A DNA stretch of 64,000 nucleotides from Telmatactis stephensoni (GCA_029948255.1 JALIZF010001815.1:797418-861417); one strand, 5' to 3'; positions 22,101 to 31,744 are shown, counted from the first letter of the stretch. The notes: a model not told the origin generated them from the sequence alone. Translations and numbers: made by a program.

Positions 22101-24142
22101 ATATTCAATCCTTTACCAGTAAGGTGTGTAAATTATAAAGGCATTGAAGTTTTTTAAGACCATTAAATAATTTTTTAAACATTGCCATATGTGCATCTCT
22201 ATTCTCCGAGTTGTTGCCGGTGTTTGATTATGCATGCGTGTCGCTTTGGCACCTCGTGCAAAAAATGCAAATACATGGAAGTCTTCCAAGTTACCTGGAC
22301 TGGTGAACTACTTTTCTTCGCGTTTTTAGCCTTTAATGTGTTTTCCTGCAATATTTCACTTCTCCGTTTTCTTTTTGTACAAGGAAATACCATAGTTCTA
22401 GAAACTGTAGTAAGGAACTGCTACGTACAGCGTTACTCTGGATATCACTGGCGTGACTTTCCATGTATATTTGCATTTTTTGCACGAGGCGCCAAAGCGA
22501 CACGCATGCAGGCATGCATAATCAAACACCGGCAACAACTCGGAGAATAGAGATGCACATATGGCAATGTTTAAAAAATTATTTAATGGTCTTAAAAAAC
22601 TTCAATGCCTTTATAATTTACACACCTTACTGGTAAAGGATTGAATATTCAATATCGAGAAATAAAAAAAAATTGATCTACTAGTTTTCAAGAAACAGTA
22701 TTATTAACGTGGATGTCGAAATTCCGAGATAAACGCGGCAATTTAGTGCTTTACGTACAGTCGTCTCAACGGCGATCAAAAATAGCAAATACGATGACAT
22801 ATTCACAAAATAAAGAACCATGCCTTGGTATTATTTAGAACCAAAAATATTGCAACTTTTCTTTGGAAAATCATTGTTATAAAATTAATTTAGTAAAGTA
22901 CCCGCCGTTTTAAATTTCTTCAAAGTTAAATAATTGCTCCGTTTTTACTCAAAATCGGCTTAATAGAATTTCTTTAAACGCTCTCATATTATAGACAAAC
23001 ATTTGATTTACAAAGTCTCATAAATCGTTTTGCTCGTCGAGGTCTGGATTTTGAGAAAATTGGCAAAATTTCAAATCAAGTGTATAACAATTTCGATGTT
23101 AAAAAAGCTCCGATTTCAACCAAACTAGCATCATTATAAAATTTGGTCCATTTGTAGTAGGTGTGCGTAAAAAGTTTGGTCAACTTAATTCTGTAACGCA
23201 ATTAATAGCCGCTTCAATTCGACCACCCGCGCACTGGCGAAATAGGGTCCAGCCACCTTTTAATTTCGGACTCTTTTTGCCGTTAGCTCAACTTCAATAC
23301 TTGTCTGTACTGTTAAATAAAGACTGTTTACTTACCTTCATTGTATATATTTTCATATTGGTTCCAGCAATTGTTTCAACAAATGGCAACGTTGAAAAAG
23401 GTCCTGGTGGATTAATTAATGTGTCCAAACCTATCCACTTTCCGTTACACCTTAAGAAACGTGACTTTGAGTATTCTATCCAACAATTTATCGAAGGAAG
23501 AATAATCTTGTGATATGATTGTTCAGATAGGACCTTGATAGAAGTACTTGTGGTGGCTTCTCCTTGGAAACGGAATGAACACCCTACATAATTATGAAGG
23601 GCAATTTTTATAATGCTTCAATACATAAACAATCGTAATTAAATAAATTCGAATAATAATTTATTAATTAGGTAAACGTGACTGGATAGAGATCTTAAGT
23701 AACTGATCATGATAAAGCGTCAAACTGTTAATATATTTTCTATATCATTGAATTAAAAGTAAATATTTATGGTGTAAGAAATCACATGAGAGTGATATTC
23801 CAAGTTGTTTTTATACAAACCTGACTGCTGACTGACTCTAGAGTTGTTCACACACGACCACTTTCCGTCGTGAAAGCCAAACGTTGGCGATCCACTCGAA
23901 CACGAGCACTTACATTTCCTTGGTTTCAAATATTGCATTCCATTATATATTCTACAGTCTCTTTGAGTTGCTTCTTTGCATCTAGAATCGCGGTCTAACA
24001 ATCTAAAAACGTCTTGTTGTATTGGATTCACAGATCGAGTTATAGCAATGCTTTCAATGGCAAAGCCACAGCAATGATCCCCAAAACGAGAAAAAACAAT
24101 AAGAAAACACGGAATGATTTTAAAAATGTCAAAGCAATCCAT
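14914..24142 (-). CDS. type I membrane receptor-like protein, 420 aa, seven exons
   Basis: Assembled by eye from exons (minus strand) 24142-23821, 23583-23336, 17607-17496, 16914-16826, 16485-16337, 15932-15847 and 15170-14914. Each is bounded by AG acceptors and GT donors, phases run 1, 0, 1, 0, 2, 1, and the total is 1263 nt, exactly 421 codons. Layout: signal peptide (about 1-28, MDCFDIFKIIPCFLIVFS); Cys-rich region (exons 1-3, about 30-228); Thr/Lys stalk TTTIKPTTTTTKTSTERK (exon 4); one TM helix starting IIVGVVTALGIV (about 278-300) with a KRKK stop-transfer; then a cytoplasmic tail of about 115 residues with repeated Tyr motifs (YAIV, YEIP, YINI, YEVA, YVTL). Role inferred: cell-surface receptor or adhesion molecule signalling through phosphotyrosine. 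I do not recognise the ectodomain family. The ATG at 24238 is in frame but lacks a signal peptide, so 24142 is preferred. Confidence 0.78.
15847..15932 (-). CDS. receptor exon 6: juxtamembrane tail
   Basis: Acceptor CTTCTCAG|A, donor CAAG|GTAATG. Encodes SKRSSNRDDLNASRSSYIEP, a Ser/Arg-rich segment with one Tyr. Confidence 0.72.
16060..16275. repeat. CCTT / CTTT pyrimidine array
   Basis: Low-complexity TTCC/TTTC/CCCC tract inside an intron of the receptor gene; the open frame across it is a repeat artefact. Confidence 0.9.
16337..16485 (-). CDS. receptor exon 5: transmembrane segment
   Basis: Acceptor TTTCTAG|TTT, donor AAAAA|GTAAGA. Encodes QQQETPQGISP, then about 25 strongly hydrophobic residues and KRKK. 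Phase 0 in, phase 2 out. Confidence 0.78.
16826..16914 (-). CDS. receptor exon 4: Thr-rich stalk
   Basis: Acceptor AATGCAG|GT. Begins with a Cys completed across the junction, then PVSFATSTTTIKPTTTTT. Likely O-glycosylated membrane-proximal stalk. The donor AAG|GTACTC is weaker than the others. Confidence 0.7.
16975..17058. repeat. imperfect hairpin
   Basis: CTTGGGTTTCCTGTGGC... at about 16979 pairs with ...GCCACAGGACACCCAAG at about 17035-17053, with CTAGAAAG also matching in reverse. A short inverted-repeat element in a receptor intron. Confidence 0.6.
17496..17607 (-). CDS. receptor exon 3
   Basis: 37 codons plus one base between TTTTCAG| and |GTATGT. Reads ISKATRLLSGRLISLHF, then C and C about 10 residues apart, ending KMAGTMK. 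Phase 0 in, phase 1 out, fitting both neighbours. Confidence 0.7.
18159..18371. mobile_element. MITE family 1, copy 1
   Basis: Ends GGGGATGTTTACATGG and CATGTAAACACCCCC in inverted orientation, with subterminal CTAGGATCATCC and a central ACAGAATGCAGTAAATGTA palindromic pair. Related copies lie at 25212-25407 and 26609-26816. No coding capacity. Upstream, 17890-18150 holds repeats of GCATAAGCACAAGC. Confidence 0.8.
19865..20540 (-). pseudogene. decayed transposase-like ORF in the foldback loop
   Basis: Minus-strand fragments read ARGKSNCHACDFEVKL... to a donor-like GAAG|GTATTG at 20365/20364. After a possible intron come KSMGAASHLQHSAKI, a frameshift, LTAYQARSVVAATLCAALEL, a TGA, and a C-terminal Cys cluster (CSHLTRCKC then CSSCAQPC), ending at TAA 19865-19867. 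At least one stop and one frameshift. The position between long inverted arms suggests the element's own gene. The family is not recognised. Confidence 0.45.
20655..20775 (-). mobile_element. tRNA-derived SINE, copy 1
   Basis: On the minus strand an A-box-like TTGGTTAGTGCGAG (20750-20737) is followed by a B-box-like AAGTTTGATCCCC (20729-20717), spacing typical of a pol III promoter, then a non-tRNA body ending near GTGTAGCTTTA. A second copy of the 3' half lies at 43235-43322. Confidence 0.6.
22069..22681. mobile_element. nested foldback element in the right arm
   Basis: Inverted arms of more than 200 bp beginning TAGATCAATTTTTTTT and continuing through GAATATTCAATCCTTTACC, with a small central loop near 22400. 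It interrupts the right arm of the larger foldback; the left arm retains only about 40 bp of its end (near 19082-19121). Confidence 0.82.
23336..23583 (-). CDS. receptor exon 2: second half of Cys-rich ectodomain
   Basis: Acceptor ATGTAG|GG, donor ATGAAG|GTAAGT. The frame is fully open for 82 codons and begins CSFRFQGEATTST; a C-IEYSKSRFLR-C-NGKW motif echoes the KW-C ending of exon 1. The intron that follows (23335-17608) holds the 4.7-kb foldback element, whose outer edge lies only about 75 bp away. Confidence 0.75.
23821..24142 (-). CDS. receptor exon 1: signal peptide and first Cys motif
   Basis: 107 codons plus one base; donor TCA G|GTTTGT. After the signal peptide comes C-KEATQRD-C-RIYNG, then KCKCSCSSGSP and DGKWSCV. 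Shares Cys order and exon phase with the exon at 2210-2522. Confidence 0.75.
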
Positions 24143-25211
24143 ATATACTCTTAGTACAAGGCGATAGCTATGCTTCAGCTCTCTGGCATTTGTCTTTGTG
24201 GTATGTTTTTGACCGGAAAGGTGTGTTTCAGTTAGCATATTGATATACCATTGCTTATTATGTCATTCTCATGACGTTCTATTGTTCAGCGCGCAGTAGC
24301 GTACTTCCGTCACGTCAAGAACACCTTTAGAATTCCTGGAGAATAAAGCCCGTTCCTCTAAACCAAAAAATTCCGAAATCATCGAAAACCGGCAAAAACT
24401 CGCCAGAAGCTGTCACGTAGTAACGAAACTTACGTGACAGTACATGGATTGTACCAGTTACCTTCAAAGGTTACATGTCGTACATGGCTGAGCATCTAAT
24501 GAGGCCTGAAAAGGACTGGCTTCATTTTATTTCTTTGTTTTGAAAAATGATTCTACATTGACGTCACTGCCATTTGTTGTTGATTTTTTTATAGAAAATT
24601 GTGACGTCAATAAAGTTCAGAAGTTATAACATTATACTGATATATATACGAACATCTGAATATCAGCAAAAAGGCAAAATGATACGAAATATAAAATTAA
24701 ATGTTTGAAAATGACTTGTTTGAAAAATGGCGACCTCTTGCCACCCTGGCTCCAGCTGGCGATCTGTTCAGCCCGATTTGTTATTGAAGACACATTATTT
24801 TGAATTAGCATACAATATTTAATTAGTTGTTTTTTACATATTATTTAATATGTATTGATTTCAATATTTTGAAGTTTGTGATAATTATTTTAGGATTTTA
24901 ATTGCAATTTTAGATTTTTATCAATATTGCGGTTAGCACTAATAATATCACTGATATTTTCTGGCAGAAAATATTAGGTTCCCTATTCCATGTATATATT
25001 TCAAAATAACAGTTTTCTTCCACCATCAACCCGTTCTATTTAAGGGGTGTCGTTCCCAAAATAAATAATTGGACCGCGTGCTAGACTTAGGGCCGGCCGG
25101 CCGGGTGTCGTGCCATTAGTGTAAATCTAGCTTTCGTCTCGGACTGAAACTCTAGATCTTTGGCCCGTGACGAATCAGCCGGGATGAAATCACCCATGGT
25201 AAATACACTCA
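24143..25211. other. receptor 5' flank and intergenic DNA
   Basis: Upstream region of the receptor gene. The segment 24151-24215 (GTACAAGGCGATAGCTATG...) is repeated at about 26817-26842 and 27236-27290, interrupted there by a MITE. The rest is AT-rich with no gene seen. Confidence 0.5.
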
Positions 25212-25407
25212 GGGGGTCAGTGTCAATGGCACTGACTAGGATCATCGTAGTACTATAGAATCATCCTCGGCTGCTATACATTTACTGCATTCTGTTTACA
25301 TGGAAATTGGTGTCTTCACTTCGGGCACAAGGGTAATCCTTGTAAACAGAATGCAGTAAATGTATAGCAGGTAGGATGATTCGCCTACTAGAATGATCCT
25401 AGTGCCA
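25212..25407. mobile_element. MITE family 1, diverged copy 2
   Basis: Same CTAGGATCATC ends and central ACAGAATGCAGTAAATG pair as the copies at 18.2 and 26.6 kb, but with a diverged left end. Confidence 0.7.
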
Positions 25408-25411
25408 GCTT

Positions 25412-25513
25412 GATTATATGAACCGGGCTGATTTCTTTTGTTTTGTGGCCCCAAGGGAAAAGAAAACAAAAGAAGTCAACCCGCTTAACCGGACCAGCCC
25501 GGTTCATATAATC
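25412..25513. mobile_element. short MITE
   Basis: Terminal inverted repeat GATTATATGAACCGGGCTG / CAGCCCGGTTCATATAATC, about 100 bp in all, with an internal TTCTTTTGTTTT / AAAACAAAAGAA pair. Confidence 0.85.
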
Positions 25514-25530
25514 AGGCCCTTGGTAAAGCG

Positions 25531-25812
25531 GCGATACACGCTGCAATTTTTTCTCGCGCTTGCAATGCAATTTGAGTGATTTTGTGGCGAGAGCGAAATT
25601 GCAGAGTGTATCAAGTCTGGCAACATAGGCGGCAACGATGTCTCGCAACAAAAAAATATATTGTTGAAGAAAGTTCAAAAGTTTGAACTTTTCTTTGCAA
25701 CATTGCACTCCGTACTGAATGTTGCAGAGTGATGATAGACGCTGCAATTTTTCTCTGCAACAAAATCTAAAATTGCATTGCCAGCGTTAGAAAAAATTGC
25801 AGCGTGTATCGC
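25531..25812. mobile_element. MITE with GCGATACACGCTGCAATTTTT ends
   Basis: Inverted ends GCGATACACGCTGCAATTTT and AAATTGCAGCGTGTATCGC flank Gly/Cys-codon-poor, GCAAC-rich sequence. Similar in style to the elements at 38545-38987 and 53290-53504. Confidence 0.8.
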
Positions 25813-26608
25813 CAGCTTAATGCACACCCTTATTAGCAGTGATTGTCTTTTCTCACACCTGCCATTGTTGCTTGTGCTTATGTTGCCCCGTGAGCTCCTG
25901 AGAATATTGTACATACCATGTGAGCATGAGTTGAGATGTAGAGAAAGCAGACCATGCAGTGGTAGCCATCAGAGATACAAGAAGTTTAGAGCATTAGACC
26001 TGACGACATTTCAAATGACTTGTGTCTAAGCATTTAGGCAAGATGAACCACCACAACCTTGAGCGGAAGAAAGAAAAAGGAGCTCAGCTCATGCCGAGAC
26101 AGTCGAAACAGGAATGTTTACAACTAATGCACCGCTATATCATGTAAGCATAGCTCTTATAGCTCATAGTACATGGGGTGGAAACTTTGTGTTAACCTAG
26201 AACATAAAATAGAAGCCATGGAAGCTAGAAAGGCTAATGAAGCCATCACCAGTATATTAACTGAATGGAAAGGGCGAGTAAGCTATAAGCAGTCACATTT
26301 AATTTACAATGTCTTGCCCTGGTATTTTGGTCCCTCGTGCAGCTTTCAGCCCCGGTCAGGGGTTTTGGTATGATATGACATCTGGTTTTTTTTAATTCAG
26401 ATATACGGTGTATTTTGTGGTCACAATACCGGGTATAAAGTATCTAGGATTTGCTTGAATTTAGGAACTGGGTTTTAAGGCCGGCTCTTTCACACGAGGC
26501 AAATTTTATTTCTACTGATAACAAATTTTAATTGACAAATATTTTTTGCTCGTATATATGGTGAGAAAACTTAACCCAATTTTATATAGGAAAAATGCTA
26601 TACATTTA

Positions 26609-26816
26609 GGGGGCGTTTACATGGCACTAGGATCATCCTAGTGGGTGAATCATCCTACATGTCCTACCTGCTATCATTTACTGCATTCTGTTTACATGCA
26701 AATTTGTGTCTTCACTTCGGGTACTAGGATCATCCTACTAAACAGAATGCAGTAAATGTATAGCAGGTAGGATGATTCGCCTGCTAGGATGATCCTAGTG
26801 TCATGTAAACACCCCC
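26609..26816. mobile_element. MITE family 1, copy 3
   Basis: Best-preserved copy: GGGGGCGTTTACATGGCACT at the left, AGTGTCATGTAAACACCCCC at the right, subterminal CTAGGATCATCCTAG. Non-coding. Confidence 0.85.
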
Positions 26817-26843
26817 TTGGTACAAGGCGATAGCTATACTTCC

Positions 26844-27236
26844 CGGGGGGGGGGGGGGGGGGGCTCCATTGTAAAAGGATCAGGTATGCTCGTCGAAAAT
26901 GTTCAAAAATACCCCTAAAAGATACCGGAAGTCTTTTTAAAAGGGCGTGGCCAGACGATTTTTAACCCCTAAGAGATACCAGCGATATCAAGCTAATGAA
27001 CATTATGAACACAAAATTGGATGGTCGACATGCTTTTGTTGGGCAAATTTCTTCCATTTGAGAACAAGATAATATAAGCGATGGGCTCTTTTGATACTTT
27101 AAAAGATACCAGGAAATGCTAAAAATCTAAACTTCAATTTTAACACCCTAAAAGATACCAAATCGCTGATTTTTACCCCTAAGAGATACGACAAGCATCC
27201 CCGATCCTTTTACAATGGAGGTCCCCCCCCCCCGGG
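26844..27236. mobile_element. MITE family 2, G-tract ends
   Basis: A run of about 20 G followed by CTCCATTGTAAAAGGATC at the left is inverted at the right as GATCCTTTTACAATGGAG plus a C run. Inside are repeated CCCCTAAAAGATACC units. It is flanked by GCTATACTTC (26833-26842) and GCTATGCTTC (27236-27245), a probable 9-10 bp target duplication. A truncated relative lies at 32637-32725. Confidence 0.85.
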
Positions 27237-27761
27237 CTATGCTTCAGCTCTCTGGTATTTGTCATTGTGGTATGTCTTTGATGTAGGGGAAATCAATTTG
27301 TCAAAGAAACTGATTTGTCATTAAAGAATTTGCTCATGGATCGGAAGGGCCTTTACTTCTTTTTTGAGAGCCCTGAGCTTTAGAAAGATACACAGTGGAT
27401 TTTTATTCAAAAACGCTGAAGAAAAAAACAAAAAACCAATGAAAGCTATGATAATGAGAGTTATGATATATAAGCTAAAGTAATCCACATTTCTATAAAT
27501 TTTGGCGCGTTTGCCCCAATTAAAAATGGCGGGCGAAAGCGTGAAGTGGCTTATTTGATATGAAAGACAGTAATTAGTATTGTTCCTGCCATTCAAAATG
27601 ACCGCGCGCTGTCATGTGATCGTCCGAAGCCTCTATTGTGTAAAATGATCGGGCATGCGTAATATCGACACAAGTAATTTCTGGAAACTCGTTTTTTATA
27701 TATAGTTGAATTGCTATTGATCAGAAGTTGGTCATGTACTATAAATAACTCTTTACAGCTA
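27237..27761. other. intergenic; start of an FN2-type 5' duplication unit
   Basis: From about 27585 the sequence (TTCAAAATGACCGCGCGC..., then GATCGGGCATGCGTAAT at 27650-27660) matches blocks upstream of FN2 genes at about 32090-32200, 38440-38525 and 53190-53275. Confidence 0.6.
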
Positions 27762-27957
27762 TTTCGCTTTTCTAAATTGGCCTCAGCAATATTTCGTTTG
27801 GCAGGAAGTTGATATCAAATAGAAAATGCAAGACCATGAACAACAGAGTGCTTCTCGTTATTTCATTTTTGTTAATGTCCGATGTTTTGGATTTTTAGAA
27901 GTTCATGCAGCTATTGAGAAATTCAAACGTACACCAATAAAATCCCGATTGACAAAA
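27762..27957 (+). other. putative non-coding first exon of FN2 gene A
   Basis: Homologous to the other first exons in the cluster (TTTACAGCTATTTCGCTTTT..., GCAGCTATTGAGAA) and ends at a donor AAAA|GTAAGT. No ATG-led frame. The transcription start is not determined. Confidence 0.5.
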
Positions 27958-28110
27958 GTAAGTATAAAAATGTTTTAAAATTTTTACTGATACAGCGTAG
28001 TCATGCAATACAAGCATGGAATTGCACTAAACATAAATTGCACTAAATAGCAGTACAAATAAAAGTGCCATTTTGCAGTATTTTTAGTTGGTGCTGTTTC
28101 ATGCTTATTA

Positions 28111-28253
28111 GAGTGATGGCACTTAATCCGTGAAATAGGTATTAGTCTAACAGACATTAGTAGACACTATTTCCATTGTTTTCTAGTTTGTTTTGATTAG
28201 ACTATCAGACATTGACTATTAGATTTCGTTTCACGGATTAAGTGCCATCACTC
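28111..28253. mobile_element. MITE family 3 (GAGTGAT ends), copy 1
   Basis: GAGTGATGGCACTTAATCCG at the left and its reverse complement at the right, flanked by TA on both sides, as expected for a Tc1/mariner-type target duplication. Related copies follow at 29.5-31.1 kb. Confidence 0.8.
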
Positions 28254-28259
28254 TAAGTG

Positions 28260-29064
28260 ATCACACTAAGAGTGATGGCACTTAAGGTAATGCGTTCGTG
28301 CATTCGTGCGCATAAAGTTTGAGCATTTTTTGCATGAGCGCGCTGATATCGAATTTGATTGGGCTTTCTGTGTTCTACAATATATCAATATGGCGGACGC
28401 CACGTAACACGATTGAAAGCCTTATAACTGAAAATCTAGCACTGCGACCTATTCTATTTTTTTGCTTTTTCGGCGTATTTTTATCAAACCTAAAACATAT
28501 CAAAAAAGCAAAAAAGTTCGTCGATAGGTTTTTAAGAAAATCGCGAAAAAATCGTCAAAATGAACGTCCAAATGAATTTGTGCGTAGACTGATTTTCATC
28601 TTTCCAATGCGAATACTTAGCATTACCTACAAATAAGTGAAGGCATATTACTTTTCATGATACTTTGTTCACTTGAGCATGTCTGAAAGCCTTTAGTTTG
28701 CAAATTTGCAAACATTTACCGTACGCTAGAGGTCAGACTCTGAAATCTGTTGTTTTCGTTCGAAAAGGTGAGATTTCGCTCCTTTCGAGCTATCATAGCA
28801 CCAAAACTAGCACCGTGACCCCTCATTTTCTTTATTAATTTTTCGTGTTCCCAACTCAAAAACAGTTTACATGATGATTTACAGAAAAATTCGTCGATAA
28901 AAACTAGCGCAAATGTACGAAATCCAAATGTATACTAAAAAGTTCTAAATTCTTTCTTCTCCACTGTTTAATTAGTTAGTAAACTTAGTTAGTAGACTCT
29001 CAACCTTTTGTTTTCTTTTGGATTTTTATCAACTACTACAAACGTAATAGTCATTTGTCTTTCA

Positions 29065-29097
<33 letters not shown>

Positions 29098-29499
29098 CAC
29101 TCTAACCCGTGAAAGACAAATGACTATTACGTTATTATTTGGTACTATATTACAAATATCAGATTGAAAGAAAAAAAAAAAAACATATTAAAACATATTT
29201 ACTGGTACAGGCTATCTATAATAACCCCAAGGGCTAGCCTGGATAGATAGCTTGCTAGTTAACATTTAGACATTTACAGAAATTAGGGTCTACAATAATA
29301 ATGATAATAATAAATAAATAGATATATATAAACAATATAAATAATAATATACATATAGAGTAAATATACATAAATACACACACACACATATATATATATG
29401 TGTACATGTCATCTATAATAAAAGATATTACAACACGAGGATCCACGAGCGATTTTATATTGTAACACACAAGAAAAGAAAAGAAAGAAAAGGAATAAT
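28260..29499. other. intergenic; repeat debris
   Basis: Contains fragments of MITE family 3 (about 28980-29140, with a GATT tandem run at 29068-29094), a CTGGTACAGGCTATCTATAA... repeat end (about 29200-29290) and TA/CA microsatellites (29320-29405). No gene supported. Confidence 0.5.
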
Positions 29500-29643
29500 G
29501 ATGATTTTCATCGGACTGTGAAATATATACTAACTAGCTATTAGTGTATAGCAGTCAAAATTCAACAAAAGGAAACAATGGAATTGGGATCTACTAGTGT
29601 GTATTGGCTTAGTAACTATTTCACAGTCCGATAAAAATCACTC
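29500..29643. mobile_element. MITE family 3, copy
   Basis: TTTTCATCGGACTGTGAAAT at the left, ATTTCACAGTCCGATAAAAA at the right, ending ATCACTC before TA. Confidence 0.75.
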
Positions 29644-29873
29644 TAAATAAACTCACTCTATTGGATACATTCTATCGGAAAAGGGTTTTAAAAATTTTAA
29701 TCTATTTCTTCTCAAACCCAATATAACAACTACACCACAGTAAATCTGAATTTCGTAAGGCAGAAAGCACAATCAGGAATAAAGCATACCATATACACAT
29801 CCCTTGCAAGAACAATTTTGTGAAATGTGATCTTTAATTTGAACTTTTCTTTTACTGGTTTTTAGGTGTTGCC

Positions 29874-29975
29874 ATGGCTACTTCTTGGGTGTTCGTCATC
29901 GTGGTTGTCTTAGGAACGGTCTTCTTTGCTCAAGGTACGTAATGGTTGTTTTGGTAAAGATGATAATATGATGTC

Positions 29976-30012
<37 letters not shown>

Positions 30013-31494
30013 AAGGAGGAAAGCAAAGCATCACTGGCCAGTATTATTAGAATCAGTGGTTTGTTAATCAAGAAATCTGAACAACTTTGAAAAGTGTTCT
30101 TTTTTATTTCTTTTCTTGCTTAGTTAAGCCCTGTGATGTTAAGACCACAGCTGGCAAGTGTTGTGTGTTCCCATTCACTTACAAAGGTGTCAAATACAAC
30201 AATTGCACAAGTAAAAACCATTATAGACCATGGTGTTCACTTACTGCAAACTACACAGGAAAATGGGGAGATTGCCAAAGTGAGTTAGTAAAATGGTTTT
30301 CAAAAATGTTTATGTGGGCATAAAGTTAAGTTTAAATATAAATGTAAGGACGAGAAGAAATATTGTTGACATGTTTTCTTGTTTTAATATTTCGACCGCT
30401 CTCCAGCGATCATCATCAGTTATGAAACTGAATTTACATGTTATGATTTATAACAACATACAATAATAGAGTAGAATAATGCGTGACCATGCAATGCTCT
30501 GATTTTCCCTCAGTGTATATAGCAACGAGCTGTCAGTTTTCATGTGCTGCATTGGTATACTTCTAGCATTTGACACCATAAAATGGTTTTATTTAACATG
30601 TGAAAACTTTGATTAACTAATAGTTAGAGTGATTGCAACAAACCCGTGAAATAGCAAATAGTGAATAGTGAAATAATTTAATACACACAAAAGGAAAAAA
30701 TGGAAATAAGGTCTACTAGTGTCTATTAGTCTACTAACTATTTCACGGGTTTATATTGCAATCACTCTAGCGTGATAGAGTGATTTTCATTTGACCGTGA
30801 AAGATTTGTCAAACTAATAGTTGGCAGTAGACTCTAAAGCCATTGTTTTCTTTTGTTTCTTATCAACTACTACAAACTAAATGGTTATTTTTCTTTCACG
30901 GTCAAATGAAAATCACTCTAGCAAATAACCCGTGAAATAGATATTAGTCTAACAGACATTAGTAGACACTATTTCTATTGTCTTCTTTTGTTTTGATTAC
31001 ACTTACCCTGCGAGCAGAGTCCCCCTTTACCTTCTAATTAGAAGGTAAAGGGGGACTCTGCTCGCAGGGTAGATTAGACTATAAGACATTGCGTATTAGA
31101 TTTTTTTTCACGGGTTAAGTGCCATCACTTTAGTTCTTTATCAACTTGTACTCACTATAGTGAGTGATAGAGGTGGACGAAGGGGAGAGGGCGTTTCTTC
31201 GGGAGGCGGAGGGGCCCCTTATTCCAATCATTAAGGTTCTTCTAGTAGTTATCTCTTCTAGTTCTCTTCTAGTTCTTCCTCAGTACTCCTTTAGTTCCTT
31301 CCTTTTTTCAAAAGCAGGTAAAGTGTTATTTCAATAAATTTCAGGTTGTGTTGTAAAGACTTCGAGTGGCAAGTGTTGTGTGTTCCCATTCACTTACAAA
31401 GGTGTCAAATACTACAAATGCACAACTAAAGATCATGACAAACCATGGTGCTCACTTACTGCAAACTACATAGGCATACGGGGAGATTGCCAAG
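29874..31494 (+). CDS. FN2 gene A: secreted FN2-domain protein, 3'-truncated
   Basis: Exons: signal 29874-29934 (MATSWVFVIVVVLGTVFFAQ, phase 1 out), FN2-1 30124-30279 (donor CAAA|GTGAGT), FN2-2 31345-31494. Each FN2 exon encodes the pattern CCVFPFTYKGVKY-C-PWCSLT-W-C. FN2 domains are small two-disulfide modules that bind collagen, gelatin or glycans in other animals; the product should be secreted. FN2-2 is followed by GCGAGT, so it would need a GC-AG intron. The third FN2 exon is broken (31745-31886) and no C-terminal exon like that of gene C was found, so A is either a pseudogene or a short two-domain form. Unlike B, C and E, its introns lack TTCC arrays. Confidence 0.6.
30492..30578 (-). 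repeat. inverted copy of the broken FN2 exon's second half
   Basis: The reverse complement of this intronic segment matches 31788-31875 (GGTGTCAAATGCTAGAAG ... ACTGAGGGAAAATCAGA) with few differences. Confidence 0.8.
30627..30767. mobile_element. MITE family 3, copy
   Basis: GAGTGATTGCAACAAACCCG at the left and CGGGTTTATATTGCAATCAC at the right, flanked by TA. Confidence 0.85.
30778..30918. mobile_element. MITE family 3, copy
   Basis: GAGTGATTTTCATTTGACCG ends in inverted orientation, TA-flanked, immediately next to the preceding copy. Confidence 0.85.
30921..31131. mobile_element. MITE family 3, copy with nested palindrome
   Basis: AACCCGTGAAATAGATATTA at the left, TTTCACGGGTTAAGTGCCAT at the right; the left terminus is cut short. 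A 68-bp perfect palindrome is inserted at 31004-31071. Confidence 0.8.
31004..31071. repeat. perfect 68-bp palindrome
   Basis: TACCCTGCGAGCAGAGTCCC... is followed without spacer by its exact reverse complement (34 + 34 bp). It is inserted into a MITE, with GATTA on both sides a few bases out. Confidence 0.92.
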
Positions 31495-31744
31495 GCGAGT
31501 TAGTAGTATAGTTAATTAGGTATTAGATAAGTTAGTTAGTTGTTAGTTGAGTTGGTTATTGTAAGTTAGTATAGTTAGCAGGTTATTATAATCGATAACA
31601 AACGGCATGTTGCTCACACACAGCAAACTTCTTCAGCAAATGTAGAAATTAGACAAGGTGAGTAAGTTCTTCTTTCCTTCCTTTATTTTTTGTTGTTTCA
31701 TTTTTTAATGTATTGTTTTGATTGATTTAAGCGCGTTTCTTCCG

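Larger units (their letters stand above)
18522..23260. mobile_element. 4.7-kb foldback transposon with about 1.2-kb inverted arms
   Basis: The left arm (about 18522-19731) starts AAGGTGGCTGGA and is the reverse complement, with scattered mismatches, of the right arm (about 21508-23260). The right arm is longer because it contains a second foldback (22069-22681). The loop (about 19732-21507) carries a decayed ORF on the minus strand and a SINE. It lies in intron 2 of the receptor gene. The transposon superfamily is not identified; target duplication not resolved. Confidence 0.85.

Noticed and set aside
22182..22550. ORFs on both strands inside the nested foldback
   Set aside because: The sequence is palindromic, so the same peptides appear on both strands; non-coding element.
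23163..23513. 116-codon plus-strand ORF
   Set aside because: Antisense shadow of receptor exon 2 plus the foldback arm.
28319..28636. 105-codon plus-strand ORF with a hydrophobic stretch
   Set aside because: Starts at TTG, no recognisable domain; considered chance in AT-rich DNA.
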